Assembly: GCF_037203705.1 (NCBI RefSeq)
Contig: NZ_JBBCAT010000003.1
Coordinates: forward strand, 434,001 to 498,000
Source of the DNA: Prosthecomicrobium sp. N25
GTDB lineage: Bacteria; Pseudomonadota; Alphaproteobacteria; Rhizobiales; Ancalomicrobiaceae
Length of the DNA stretch: 64,000 nt
Reading direction: 5' to 3'
Part shown: piece after piece, positions 24,735 through 33,689 of the stretch
Layout: the number at the start of each line of letters is the position of its first letter
Position numbering within the stretch: the first letter of the stretch is position 1
Translations under genes and position numbers: made by a program
The notes under the pieces: generated by a model
Databases searched by the model: none
What the model saw: only the letters and a program-made list of their open reading frames with translations
What the model was told of the DNA's origin: nothing

Positions 24735-26540
24735 TTAGTTCGGAAGCGTGAAGACCGTGAGCGTGCCGCCGAGGGCGGTGTAGCTGGTCAGACCCGCGTA
24801 GCCGCCGACCGCGCCGAGACCGGCGTTCGGATCGGTGAGGCCGGCCGCGAGGCCGATGCCCGCCCAGCCGCCGACACCCGACAGGATGGCGACGTACTGC
24901 TTGCCCTTGTTGGAGTAGGTCATCACGTTGCCGATGATGCCCGACGGGGTCTTGAACTTGTAGAGTTCCTTGCCCGACTGGGAGTCGACCGCCTTCAGAT
25001 AGCCCTCGAGGGTGCCGTAGAAGACGATGTCACCGGCGGTGGCCAGAGCGCCCGACCACACGGAGAACTGCTCCTTGTTCGACCACACGATCTTACCCGT
25101 GCGGGCGTCCCAGGCGATGAAGTTGCCCATGCCGCCGTGGCTGTTCGGGGCCGGGTACATCGACAGGGTGGCACCCACGTAGGGCTGGCCCGGGGTGTAG
25201 GTCACCTTGAAGGGCTCGTAGTCCATGCAGACGTGGTTGGTCGGCACGTAGAACAGGCCGGTCTTCGGCGAGAACGCAGCGGGCTGCTGGTCCTTGGTGC
25301 CGAGAGCTGCCGGGCAGACACCCTTGGTGTTCACGTCTTCGCCGTTCTGCTCGGTCGAGTACTTCGCGACGACAGCCGGACGGCCATAGGTCGGGCTGTC
25401 CTTCTTCATGTCGACGCCCGTCGTCCAGTTGACGACCGGATCGTACTTCTCGGCGACAAGCAGATCGCCCGTCTCGCGGTTCATGGTGTAGGCAAGACCG
25501 TTACGATCGAAGTGCACCAGGATCGGCTGCATCTTGCCGCCGACTTCCTGGTCCGCCAGGATCATCTCGTTGATGCCGTCGTAGTCCCACTCGTCGTGGG
25601 GGGTCATCTGGTAGACCCACTTGGCCATGCCGGTGTCGACGTCACGGGCCCAGACGGTCATCGACCACTTGTTGTCGCCCGGACGCTGCTTCGGGTTCCA
25701 GGTCGAGGGGTTGCCCGAGCCGTAGTACATGAGGTTCAGCTTCGGATCGTACGAATACCAACCCCAGGTGCAGCCGCCGCCAGTCTTCCACTGGTCGCCC
25801 TGCCAAGTGTTGATGCCCGAGTCCTTGCCGACCGGCTTGCCGAGGTGGGTGGTCTTGACCGGATCCATCAGGGTCTGGTCGTCCGGACCCATGGAGTAGC
25901 CGCGCCACACCTTCTTGCCGGTCTTCATGTCATAGGCCGTGACGTGGCACTGCACGCCGAACTCGCCGCCCGAGATGCCGACGATCACCTTGTCCTTGAC
26001 CGGGAGGACGGTCGCGGTGTTGGTCTCGCCGCGCTTCGGATCGCCGTTGACGACCTTCCACACTTCCTTGCCGGACTTGGCGTCGAGCGCCACGACCGTC
26101 GTGTCGGCCTGGTGCAGGAACACCTTGCCGTCGCTGTAGGCCAGGCCGCGGTTGACCGTGTCGCAGCACATGACCGGGATCACCGACGGATCCTGCTTCG
26201 GCTCGTACTTCCACAGGATGCGGCCGTCGTTGTTCAGGTCGAGCGCGTAGACGATGTTCGGGAACGGCGTGTGGACGTACATGACGTCACCCACGACGAT
26301 CGGCGAGCCCTCGTGGCCGCGCAGGACGCCGGTCGAGAAGGTCCAGGCGACCTGGAGCTTCGACACGTTGTCCTTGTTGATCTGGTTGAGCTTCGAATAG
26401 CGCGTGTTCGCGTAGTCGCCGGTCTGCAGCACCCACTGGTTGGGGTCCTGCGTCAGCTTCATGACTTCATCGTTGGCGATCGCGGGCATGGTCAGCACGA
26501 CCGACCCGGCGAGCGCCATCAGAACTTTCTTGGTGATCAT
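24735..26540 (-). CDS. xoxF: lanthanide-dependent methanol dehydrogenase XoxF
   Basis: The 601-residue periplasmic PQQ enzyme oxidises methanol. A signal peptide ends at about AIANDE. The vicinal disulfide C125-C126 (VMCCDT) stacks on PQQ. Metal ligands E193, N277 and D319 are joined by D321 in [10 protein letters not shown]; this extra Asp marks lanthanide-dependent XoxF and replaces the Ala of calcium-dependent MxaF. Overall sequence resembles clade XoxF5. The ATG at 26540 follows GGGAGGAAG. Transcription is leftward and stops at the terminator 24676-24710. No mxaF appears in the window. Confidence 0.96.
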   Translation of the reverse strand: MITKKVLMALAGSVVLTMPAIANDEVMKLTQDPNQWVLQTGDYANTRYSKLNQINKDNVSKLQVAWTFSTGVLRGHEGSPIVVGDVMYVHTPFPNIVYALDLNNDGRILWKYEPKQDPSVIPVMCCDTVNRGLAYSDGKVFLHQADTTVVALDAKSGKEVWKVVNGDPKRGETNTATVLPVKDKVIVGISGGEFGVQCHVTAYDMKTGKKVWRGYSMGPDDQTLMDPVKTTHLGKPVGKDSGINTWQGDQWKTGGGCTWGWYSYDPKLNLMYYGSGNPSTWNPKQRPGDNKWSMTVWARDVDTGMAKWVYQMTPHDEWDYDGINEMILADQEVGGKMQPILVHFDRNGLAYTMNRETGDLLVAEKYDPVVNWTTGVDMKKDSPTYGRPAVVAKYSTEQNGEDVNTKGVCPAALGTKDQQPAAFSPKTGLFYVPTNHVCMDYEPFKVTYTPGQPYVGATLSMYPAPNSHGGMGNFIAWDARTGKIVWSNKEQFSVWSGALATAGDIVFYGTLEGYLKAVDSQSGKELYKFKTPSGIIGNVMTYSNKGKQYVAILSGVGGWAGIGLAAGLTDPNAGLGAVGGYAGLTSYTALGGTLTVFTLPN

Positions 26541-26951
26541 ATAGGCTTCCTCCCAAGCGTGCCCGTCCGGCGTGTCACGAAGTCGAGACACTCGCGTGCG
26601 AACACAGAATTCGGGATCCGACGTCTTCGGCAGCGTGTCACGACCGGACGTGAGTCGGTCTACACACAGGGCGCACCCTTCCCTGTCAGGCCTACGATCC
26701 GCACCCCACGCTCCCAGACATGAGGCGGTTGAAGCCGAAGACTGAGAAGACCCTAATAACACCCACCGAACCCCACAATACGTACTTTCCCGTAGAGACG
26801 CCTTGCCGGCACCCGACGGGCAGGACCGAATGTCGCACGTTCCGGCCGCAGGCGTAATGCATTGCAGCAATTGGCCTTTCCGAACGGGATCAGGAATCCG
26901 CCACTTGCGCCGCCGAAGCAGGTTTTCGGGTTCCCCACCGCCGCGCGGCCG
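26541..26951 (-). promoter_or_regulatory. 411-bp xoxF upstream region with a repeated CGTGTCACGA element
   Basis: No gene is seen in this stretch. The ten-base CGTGTCACGA occurs twice (26571-26580 and 26634-26643), each containing a CGTG-T-CACG inverted repeat. They lie 31 and 94 bases upstream of the xoxF start, a position suited to regulator binding. AT-richer sequence (AATAACACC, 26755-26763) marks a possible promoter zone. Regulator unknown. Confidence 0.4.
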
Positions 26952-27905
26952 CTACTCCCATTCCATCTCCCGGAACACTGCCGTGGCGTTGCGCGCGTTG
27001 AAGTCGTCGAAGAGATCCCAGGCGTCCCTTTCCGAAAGGCCGGCCTCCCGGGCGGCCGCGGCCATGGTGCGCCCGGCCGACACCATGGCGCGCACGTCAC
27101 GCCGGAGTCGCTCCAGGTAGCGCTCCTCCGGGGCGATCGCGTCCGGCCACGGCAACGCCGCCGGTCCGTGTCCGGGAACCACGCGATCCGCCGGACGGGT
27201 CTTGGCTTTTTCGATCAGCTTGAGCCAACCGTTGATGCTCCCGTCGACCGCAGGCGTATGCCGGACGAACAGGAGGTCCGCGAGCCACCAGGTCCGCGTG
27301 GCCTCGTCGAAGACGGTCAGGTCGGTGTTCGTGTGCGCCGTCGGCTGCGCCTCGAGGACCAGGGTCCGCCCGCCGAGGTCGATCCGCCGCGTGTCGGCGA
27401 CCTCCTCGTCCGGATAGATGATTTCGGTTCCCTCGAAGGCCGCGGCCCCGACGATGCGGCGGTTGTTGTCGAGGTAGGTCTGGGCCCGCGCCGCGAGGGC
27501 CGCACGCAGGTTCCGGTGCCCGACGAAGCGCGCCGTCCCGTCCCGGAAGGCGACGTTGCCGAGGGTGTGGTCGGGGTGGAAATGCGTGTTGATCACGTAT
27601 CGGATCGGCAGGTCGGTCCGCGCCCGCACCGCCGCCAAGAGCCGCCGCCCGGCCGCCGCGCTCCCGCCCGTGTCTATCACCGCGACCGCCTCGCCGCCCA
27701 CCACGAAGCCGACATTGCCGACCGCGCCGCCGTTCGCCGGGGCGGCCAGCTGGTAGGGCGCCTGGTAGACGAAGACGCCGGGCGCCACCTCGGTGACCGG
27801 CAGCGGCTCGTCGGCCCATGCCGCAGCGCAGCAAAATACCGCGGCCGCGACGGCCGCGAGACGGGCCAGGGCGGATCTCGGGTCAAAATGACGCATCGTA
27901 GTCAC
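26952..27905 (-). CDS. quinoprotein relay system zinc metallohydrolase (SoxH-like)
   Basis: The 317-residue exported MBL-fold protein (signal peptide to about residue 31, AAAWAD) has the zinc motif NTHFHPDHTLGN, a second His in QPTAHTNTDL, Asp in WWLADLLF and His in VPGHGPAALP. It belongs to the SoxH-related group that occurs with PQQ dehydrogenases and the SoxYZ-like carrier (encoded here at 16770). Whether it is subtype 1 or 2 is not settled by eye. It probably acts in the periplasm on carrier-bound substrate. It lies 59 bp downstream of the ABC transporter genes and upstream of xoxF, all on one strand. Confidence 0.85.
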   Translation of the reverse strand: MTTMRHFDPRSALARLAAVAAAVFCCAAAWADEPLPVTEVAPGVFVYQAPYQLAAPANGGAVGNVGFVVGGEAVAVIDTGGSAAAGRRLLAAVRARTDLPIRYVINTHFHPDHTLGNVAFRDGTARFVGHRNLRAALAARAQTYLDNNRRIVGAAAFEGTEIIYPDEEVADTRRIDLGGRTLVLEAQPTAHTNTDLTVFDEATRTWWLADLLFVRHTPAVDGSINGWLKLIEKAKTRPADRVVPGHGPAALPWPDAIAPEERYLERLRRDVRAMVSAGRTMAAAAREAGLSERDAWDLFDDFNARNATAVFREMEWE

Positions 27906-27964
27906 TCCAAGGGCGCGCAGGCGTTCCGCAGCGGTCCGCTCGCCCGGGAGGGGACCGGCCCCGC

Positions 27965-28708
27965 CTATTCGGCGATGGTACCCGGAAACCGCCGTGCGAG
28001 GTCGGCCCGGGTGGATTCGAGCCAGGCGACCGGCCTGTCGCCCTTCGGCCGGTCGAGCTGCACGGTGCCGATCACCCGGGTCGGCCGCGGCGCCAGGAGC
28101 ACAAGGGTATCGGCGAGCTCGAGCGCCTCGCGGACGTTGTGGGTGACCATCAGGACCGTCGCGTGCCGCCGTTCCGTCGCCGCCGCGATCAGGCGCCTCA
28201 GCCGTGCCGCCGTGTGGTCGTCGAGCGAGACCAGCGGCTCGTCGAGGATCAGGAGGTCGGGATCGAGAGCGAGCGCGCGCGCCAGCGCCACCCGCCGCTC
28301 CATGCCCAGGGAGAGCTCGCCCGTGTAGCGGCTGCGCGCATCCTCCAGGTCAAGTTCGGCGAAGAGATCGTCGAGCGAACGCTGCGCCAGCCCGGCCGGC
28401 AGCGTCAGGCGGACGTTCTCCTCGACGGTCCGCCAGGGCAGGAGCCGCGGCTCCTGGAACATGACGCCGACCCGCCCGCCGCCGGCCGGCAGCCTCACGG
28501 AGCCTTCGAAGTCGCGGTCGAGCCCGAGCAGGATCCTGAGCGTCGTCGACTTGCCGCAGCCCGACGGCCCGATCAGGCAGGCGAACTCCCCGGCGGGCAC
28601 GGAGAACTCGAGCCCGCGAACGGCCTCGACGACCTGCCCGCGGGCGCTGTGGTAGGTCTTCCTGTCGATCCGGACCTCAAGCCGGCCGGATTCGCCAACG
28701 GACAGCAT
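27965..28708 (-). CDS. ABC transporter ATP-binding protein (SsuB/TauB type)
   Basis: The 247-residue ATPase has Walker A GPSGCGKST, Q-loop MFQEPRLLPW, signature ELSLGMERRVALARAL (LSLGM in place of LSGGQ), Walker B DLLILDEPLVSLD and the H-loop VTHNVREA. It energises the permease encoded just upstream, whose 3' end it overlaps by 32 bases; a slightly later start would reduce that overlap. The signature is divergent for nitrate/sulfonate/taurine importers, but all catalytic residues are present. Confidence 0.88.
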   Translation of the reverse strand: MLSVGESGRLEVRIDRKTYHSARGQVVEAVRGLEFSVPAGEFACLIGPSGCGKSTTLRILLGLDRDFEGSVRLPAGGGRVGVMFQEPRLLPWRTVEENVRLTLPAGLAQRSLDDLFAELDLEDARSRYTGELSLGMERRVALARALALDPDLLILDEPLVSLDDHTAARLRRLIAAATERRHATVLMVTHNVREALELADTLVLLAPRPTRVIGTVQLDRPKGDRPVAWLESTRADLARRFPGTIAE

Positions 28709-29465
28709 GGCGCTCGATGGGTTGGACGCAGCCGTACTCGATCAGCAGCATGACGGCCGCGAAGGCGACCGAATAGCCCAGAATGGCGGTGACGTCGAAG
28801 AGTTGGAAATAGAGGTGGATCGCGTAGCCGACGCCGTTCGGCCGGCCGAGCAGTTCCACCAGCAGGACGACCTTCCAGATGAGAGCGATGCCGGACCGGC
28901 CGGCGGCGGCGAAATAGGGCCCGAGCTGCGGCACCACGATGTGCCTCATGGCCGTCGCCCAGGACAGCCGGTAGACCCGCGCCACCTCGTCGAGCTTGGG
29001 ATCGAGCGCCTTCGCGCCCTCCCGCAGGGTGACCGCCACGTTGGGGATCTTGTTCATCGCCACCGCGCCGATCGCCGCCGCCTCGTTGAGGCCGAACCAA
29101 ACATAGGCGAGCACCGTGATGACGAGCGCGGGCGTATTCAGGAGCACGATCAGCCAGCTGTCGGCCATCCGGTCGATCGAGCGGTAGCGCCCCATGGCTA
29201 TGCCGATTGCCGACCCGATCGTCATCGCCACCACGAAGGCGGCCGCGACCCGCGCGAGCGTGATGCCGATGTGGCGAAGGAGGTCGCCCGATTGGGCCTC
29301 GGCGACGATGAAGCGCGCCACCGCCACGGGGCCGGGCAGGGTCGACCGCCCGGTGGCGAGCGCTACCACCTCCCACAGGACGACCAGGGCCAGCAGCGAG
29401 GCGACCTGACGCGCGGCCCGGCCCGACAGGGAGCCGTCCGGTCCGGAGCCGCGCCCCTCGGCCAT
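28677..29465 (-). CDS. ABC transporter permease (SsuC/TauC type)
   Basis: The 262-residue inner-membrane protein has about six hydrophobic segments (first at about 20-38, last near 230-250) and the coupling-loop motif of binding-protein-dependent permeases, EVARVYRLSWATAMRHIVVPQLGPYF. It begins one base after the stop of the substrate-binding protein gene. Family members import sulfonates, nitrate, taurine or thiamine precursors; here the substrate is unknown, and adjacency to the relay protein and xoxF suggests a link to methanol oxidation. Confidence 0.87.
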   Translation of the reverse strand: MAEGRGSGPDGSLSGRAARQVASLLALVVLWEVVALATGRSTLPGPVAVARFIVAEAQSGDLLRHIGITLARVAAAFVVAMTIGSAIGIAMGRYRSIDRMADSWLIVLLNTPALVITVLAYVWFGLNEAAAIGAVAMNKIPNVAVTLREGAKALDPKLDEVARVYRLSWATAMRHIVVPQLGPYFAAAGRSGIALIWKVVLLVELLGRPNGVGYAIHLYFQLFDVTAILGYSVAFAAVMLLIEYGCVQPIERHAVRWRIRPA

Positions 29466-29466
29466 C

Positions 29467-30444
29467 TCAGAGGCCCGTCCAATAGATGCCGGCCGGCAGC
29501 GTCTTCGATGGCCCGACCAGCTTGTCGCCGCCGATCTCCGCCAGGATGGCGTAGATCCGGGCCGCGTCCGCGGTTTCCTCCGCCACCGGCCGCCGGGGGA
29601 TCCCCTCGACGAAGCGCCGCTTCAGCGCCGCGAAGTCGGCATCGCTCTCCGCGCGCATCAGCGGCCGGATCCGCGCCCACTCGGCATCCGACCGGGCGAG
29701 GATCTCCTTGGCCTTCCGCGACGCCTCCACGAGCGCCTTGACGGCCGCCGGCCGGCTCTCGGCGACCTTCCCCTGGAACACGTAGCCGAGCATCGCCACG
29801 TCGCCCTTGACGCCGAAGTGCTTCGCCGCCTGGTCGAACGGCATCAGCTCGCGGAAGCCCTTGGCCTCCAGCCGCGCCGCGAAGTTCCAGAACAGCAGCG
29901 CCGCGTCCAGTTCCCCTTGCTCGAGCTTCTGCTGCAGCAGCGGCGGCGCCCCGTAGACCGGCTCGGCCTCTCGGGCGAGGTCAACCCCCGCCGTCTGCCG
30001 CGCGTAGCCCTGGATCAGGAGCCAGCCCTTGTCGAGCGCCCCGCCGGCGACGCCGATCTTCTTGCCCTTGAGGTCGCCGATCGACTTCGCCGGCGAGTTG
30101 GCGGGCACCATGATCGACCCCTCGGTCGACGAGAAGGGCACGTAGACGACCGGCCGCCCCTCGGCGTTGAGCCGCGCCGCCCAGAGCACGTCCGACACGA
30201 TGGTGTCCACCTCCCCGGCCTGGAAGGCGATCCGCGCCGCGTCGTTGGAGGCGAGCTCGACCACCTCGAACTCGGCGCCGGCCTGCTGGTCGAGCTTGTT
30301 CGTCTTGATCACGTCGAGCTCCCAGCTCGCCGTGCCGAACTTCAGCACCCCGACCCGGAGCGTCTCGGCGGCGGCCGCCGGCCCGGCGGCGACCGCCACG
30401 GCGAGCAGCAGGCCGATCGCCAGCCTGCGCGAAAGCCCGACCAT
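29467..30444 (-). CDS. ABC transporter substrate-binding protein (SsuA/NMT1-like)
   Basis: The 325-residue exported protein (signal peptide to about residue 26, AAAAET) has the two-lobed fold of aliphatic sulfonate/thiamine-precursor binding proteins: VGVLKFGTASWELDVI, VSDVLWAARL, GKKIGVAGGALDKGW and DAALLFWNFAARL. The ATG at 30444 follows CCGGGAGATC; the frame extends upstream without homology. It is the first gene of a three-gene importer, followed 59 bp later by the relay metallohydrolase. The ligand is not predictable. Confidence 0.85.
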   Translation of the reverse strand: MVGLSRRLAIGLLLAVAVAAGPAAAAETLRVGVLKFGTASWELDVIKTNKLDQQAGAEFEVVELASNDAARIAFQAGEVDTIVSDVLWAARLNAEGRPVVYVPFSSTEGSIMVPANSPAKSIGDLKGKKIGVAGGALDKGWLLIQGYARQTAGVDLAREAEPVYGAPPLLQQKLEQGELDAALLFWNFAARLEAKGFRELMPFDQAAKHFGVKGDVAMLGYVFQGKVAESRPAAVKALVEASRKAKEILARSDAEWARIRPLMRAESDADFAALKRRFVEGIPRRPVAEETADAARIYAILAEIGGDKLVGPSKTLPAGIYWTGL

Positions 30445-30684
30445 ACGTGATCTCCCGGAAAAATTGTTATCGACGTTGATCAAATAGAATTCGCCCTGCC
30501 AAGACAAGTCGAAGCCTCGAGCCTGCGACAAAAAAGGCATAAGGAATCAATAAGAAACGGTGCTCCGCCGACCCCGGGTCGGCGCGTGCGGGCGGGCTCG
30601 CCTTGCCGCCTCCGGCCGGGCCGCTATGCTCCGTCGTCAGGACGAGACCGCTTCGCGCGGCGCCAGGACGACGGGGAGGAAGAC

Positions 30685-31698
30685 ATGGATCTCGAGGACA
30701 TCTTCGGCTTCATGCCGGACGGCACGCCCGTCCCGCGCGTGACCATCGCCGGGGAGGACCTGCGCGTCGAACTGATCGGCTACGGCGCCTCGATCCGCGA
30801 CCTGCTGGTCGGCGGCCGCCCGGTGGTGCTCGGCCTCGACACGCTCGAGGACTACGTGGCGCACTCCTCCCACATGGGCGCGGTCGCGGGACGCTACGCC
30901 AACCGCATCCGCAACGGGCGCTTCACGCTCGACGGCGTCGAGCAACAGCTGGTCCTGAACCAAGCTGGCCGGCACCATCTCCACGGCGGCGGCAACACGG
31001 GCTTCGGCAAGCGCCCCTGGAAGCTCCTCGCCCGCACGCCCCGCTCCGCCCTCTTCGGCTTCTCCTCGCCGGACGGCGACCAGGGCTACCCCGGTGCCGT
31101 CGAGGCCCGGATCCGCTACGAGGTCGCCGGCCCGGGCCTCCTCAGGATGGAGCTGACCGCCACCACCGACGCCCCGACCATCGTCAACCTGGCGACCCAC
31201 AGCTACTTCAACCTCGACGGCGACGGCTCCGTGCTCGACCACATCCTGGAGATCCCGGCCGAGACCTACACGCCCGTGGACGCGGACCTCATTCCGACCG
31301 GCGCCATCGCGCCCGTCGCCGGGACGCCCTTCGACTTCCGCAGTCCGCGCCCGATCCGCCATCTCGCGGAGGGCGCCCATGTCGGCTACGACCACAACTT
31401 CGTCGTCGCCCGCGAGCGCGCCGCCGAGCCGCGCCTGATGGCGCGCGCGGCCGGCCCGAAGACGGGCATCCGCCTCGAGGTCTGGTCGACCGAGCCCGGC
31501 GTCCAGTTCTACGACGCCACGAAGATGAACGTGCCCGTCACGGGCACCCATGGCCGCCACTTCGGCGCCAATGCCGGCTTCTGCCTGGAGCCGCAGCTCT
31601 TCCCCGACACCCCCAACAACCCGGGCTTCGGCAGCGCCGTCCTGCGCCCCGGCCAGACATACCGCCAGCTCACCGAGTACCGCTTCGAAGGTCCCTGA
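30685..31698 (+). CDS. galM: aldose 1-epimerase (mutarotase)
   Basis: The 337-residue enzyme interconverts alpha and beta anomers of sugars. Conserved elements: VAGRYANRIRNGRF, the His region GRHHLHGGGNTGFGKRPW, catalytic His in NLATHSYFNLDG, and the catalytic Glu in GFCLEPQLFPDTPN. No signal peptide, so cytoplasmic. The ATG at 30685 follows GGGGAGGA. The gene is divergent from the ABC importer across a 240-bp gap in which I see no other gene. Confidence 0.9.
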   Translation: MDLEDIFGFMPDGTPVPRVTIAGEDLRVELIGYGASIRDLLVGGRPVVLGLDTLEDYVAHSSHMGAVAGRYANRIRNGRFTLDGVEQQLVLNQAGRHHLHGGGNTGFGKRPWKLLARTPRSALFGFSSPDGDQGYPGAVEARIRYEVAGPGLLRMELTATTDAPTIVNLATHSYFNLDGDGSVLDHILEIPAETYTPVDADLIPTGAIAPVAGTPFDFRSPRPIRHLAEGAHVGYDHNFVVARERAAEPRLMARAAGPKTGIRLEVWSTEPGVQFYDATKMNVPVTGTHGRHFGANAGFCLEPQLFPDTPNNPGFGSAVLRPGQTYRQLTEYRFEGP

Positions 31699-31724
31699 GA
31701 GGGATCGGCGAGACGCCCCGGCCG

Positions 31725-31749
31725 GGAACCCTCGGCGCCTGCGGACGTT
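31725..31749 (+). promoter_or_regulatory. EcfG-type general stress promoter before the DUF3072 gene
   Basis: GGAAC (31725-31729) and CGTT (31746-31749) are separated by exactly 16 bases, the consensus for the alphaproteobacterial general stress sigma factor EcfG. It lies 36 bases before the DUF3072 start codon. Confidence 0.7.
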
Positions 31750-31775
31750 CCTGGAGACAGGAACATTCCAGGAAC
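31747..31775 (+). repeat. alternative hairpins in the DUF3072 leader
   Basis: GTTCCTG (31747-31753) can pair with either of two CAGGAAC copies (31758-31764 or 31769-31775); with the second, pairing extends to nine bases (GTTCCTGGA/TCCAGGAAC). The two structures are mutually exclusive and end just before the ribosome site. If transcription starts near 31756 the left arm would not be in the RNA, so these may instead be DNA operator repeats. Confidence 0.45.
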
Positions 31776-31785
31776 GAGGACCGCC

Positions 31786-32022
31786 ATGGCCAAGGCCGAA
31801 CACAACCCCGCGAACCCCAAGCTCGACCCCGATCCGGCGTCCAACACCGAGAAGCCGCCCGAGGACTGGGTGACAGGCGACGAGCCGATGACGGGGGCCC
31901 AGGCTTCCTACCTCAAGACCCTGTCCGAGGAGGCCCACGACCCGGACACCTTCGCGGACGATCTCACCAAGGCAGAGGCCTCCCGCCGGATCGACGCCCT
32001 GAAGGAGAAGCTCCGCCGCTGA
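31786..32022 (+). CDS. DUF3072 domain-containing small protein
   Basis: The 78-residue hydrophilic, charged protein contains GDEPMTGAQASYLKTLSEEA and a C-terminal TKAEASRRIDALKEKLR helix, the core of DUF3072. The N-terminal 30 residues are Pro/Asn-rich and probably disordered. Members are common in Alphaproteobacteria; function unknown. An EcfG-type promoter directly upstream suggests induction by general stress. ATG with GAACGAGGA ribosome site. Confidence 0.85.
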   Translation: MAKAEHNPANPKLDPDPASNTEKPPEDWVTGDEPMTGAQASYLKTLSEEAHDPDTFADDLTKAEASRRIDALKEKLRR

Positions 32023-32119
32023 GCCGGTCCCTGCGACGGGCGCTCCTTTTGGACCCCGCATTGCGCCGCCGTCGCCGAAGGACTATTCCGGCGGCACGTG
32101 ACGTCGGAGGACAGCGGCC

Positions 32120-33571
32120 ATGCTCAAGAAGACGAACCCCTGGGTGCGCGAGGCGAACCTGATCGGCGGCCAGTGGGTCGGAGCCGACAACGGTGCCGTG
32201 ATCGAAGTCGACAATCCGGCCACCGGCGAGATCATCGGCACGGTCCCGAATGCCGGCCGCGCCGAGACGAAGCGTGCGATCGAGGCCGCCCATGCCGCCT
32301 TTCCGGCCTGGGCCGCCCGCACCGCGGCCGAGCGTGGCGCCGTCCTGCACCGGCTCGCCGGCCTGATCCGCGACAATGTCGATGCGCTCGCCGAGCTCCT
32401 GACCCTCGAGCAGGGCAAGTCCCTCGCCGAATCCAAGGGCGAGGTCATGATTTCGGCCGCCTACGTCCAGTGGTTCGCCGAGGAGGCCCGCCGCATCTAC
32501 GGCGACGTCATCCCGTCTCCCTGGGCCAACCGCAAGATCCTGGTCACGCGCGAGCCCGTCGGCGTCGCGGCCTGCATCACGCCCTGGAACTTCCCCTCCT
32601 CGATGATCTCCCGCAAGGTCGGCGCCGCGCTCGCGGCCGGCTGCACGGTCGTCGTCAAGCCCGCCGAGCTCACCCCGTACTCGGGCCTCGCCTGGGGCGT
32701 GCTGGCCGCCGAGGCCGGCGTGCCGGACGGCGTCGTCAACATCGTGACCGGCACGGCCGCCCCGATCGGCGACGAGTTCATCGAGAACCCGCTCGTCCGC
32801 AAGCTGACCTTCACGGGCTCCACGCCGGTCGGCAAGATGCTCGCCTCGCGCGCCATCGCCAACATGAAGCGGGTCTCCATGGAGCTCGGCGGCAACGCCC
32901 CCTTCATCGTCTTCGACGACGCCGACATCGACCGGGCGGCCGAGCAGGCCGTCCTCTCCAAGTTCCGCAACTCCGGCCAGACCTGCGTCTGCACGAACCG
33001 CTTCTTCGTCCAGAGCGGGGTCTACGACGCCTTCGCCGAGAAGTTCGCCAAGGCGGTCGGGGCCTTGAAGGTCGGCAACGGGCTGGAGCCCGGCGTCGCC
33101 CAGGGCCCGCTCATCAACGCCAAGGCCATCGACAAGGTGGCGGCGCACGTGGCCGATGCGACCGCCAAGGGCGCCCGGGTCATCGCCGGCGGCACCCGGC
33201 ATCCGCTCGGCGGCACCTTCTGGAGCCCGACCGTGCTGCGCGACGCCACCCCGGACATGCGCATCGCCTCCGAGGAGACCTTCGGCCCGGTCGCGCCGCT
33301 GTTCCGCTTCGAGACCGAGGAGGAGGCCGTCCGCCTCGCCAATTCGACCGAGTACGGCCTCGCCGGCTATTTCTTCACCCGCGACCTCGCCCGCGCCTTC
33401 CGGGTCGCCGGCGCGCTGAAGTATGGCCAGGTCGGCGTCAACGAGGGCCTGCTGACCACCGAGGTCGCGCCCTTCGGCGGCGTGAAGGACTCCGGCTTCG
33501 GACGCGAGGGCTCCAAGTACGGCGTCGAGGACTACCTGGACATGAAGTACGTCTGCATCGGCGGACTTTGA
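32120..33571 (+). CDS. NAD(P)-dependent aldehyde dehydrogenase, succinate-semialdehyde dehydrogenase type
   Basis: The 483-residue enzyme has the full ALDH set: ITPWNFPSSMISRK, cofactor Lys in VVVKPAELTPYS, FTGSTPVGK, catalytic Glu in SMELGGNAP and catalytic Cys in NSGQTCVCTNRF, plus SEETFGPVAPLF. The CVC arrangement at the active site and YGLAGYFFTRD are typical of GabD-like succinate-semialdehyde dehydrogenases, so that is the best substrate guess; related glutarate-semialdehyde enzymes are not excluded. No gabT lies nearby. Confidence 0.85.
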   Translation: MLKKTNPWVREANLIGGQWVGADNGAVIEVDNPATGEIIGTVPNAGRAETKRAIEAAHAAFPAWAARTAAERGAVLHRLAGLIRDNVDALAELLTLEQGKSLAESKGEVMISAAYVQWFAEEARRIYGDVIPSPWANRKILVTREPVGVAACITPWNFPSSMISRKVGAALAAGCTVVVKPAELTPYSGLAWGVLAAEAGVPDGVVNIVTGTAAPIGDEFIENPLVRKLTFTGSTPVGKMLASRAIANMKRVSMELGGNAPFIVFDDADIDRAAEQAVLSKFRNSGQTCVCTNRFFVQSGVYDAFAEKFAKAVGALKVGNGLEPGVAQGPLINAKAIDKVAAHVADATAKGARVIAGGTRHPLGGTFWSPTVLRDATPDMRIASEETFGPVAPLFRFETEEEAVRLANSTEYGLAGYFFTRDLARAFRVAGALKYGQVGVNEGLLTTEVAPFGGVKDSGFGREGSKYGVEDYLDMKYVCIGGL

Positions 33572-33689
33572 TCGGCCGGCAGGAATGCGTTGGCGGAGGG
33601 CGGCCTTTGCGCGGGGCCGCCCTTTTCCGTGGCCCGGCCGCCGTGCCATGGTTCCGTAGCGAAACCAAAACGTCTTCGGCGGAGTCCTC

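Noticed and set aside
24735-26540. Assignment as calcium-dependent MxaF
   Set aside because: The DYD motif (D321) and the xoxG/xoxJ neighbours mark it as XoxF; no mxaI or mxaG is present.
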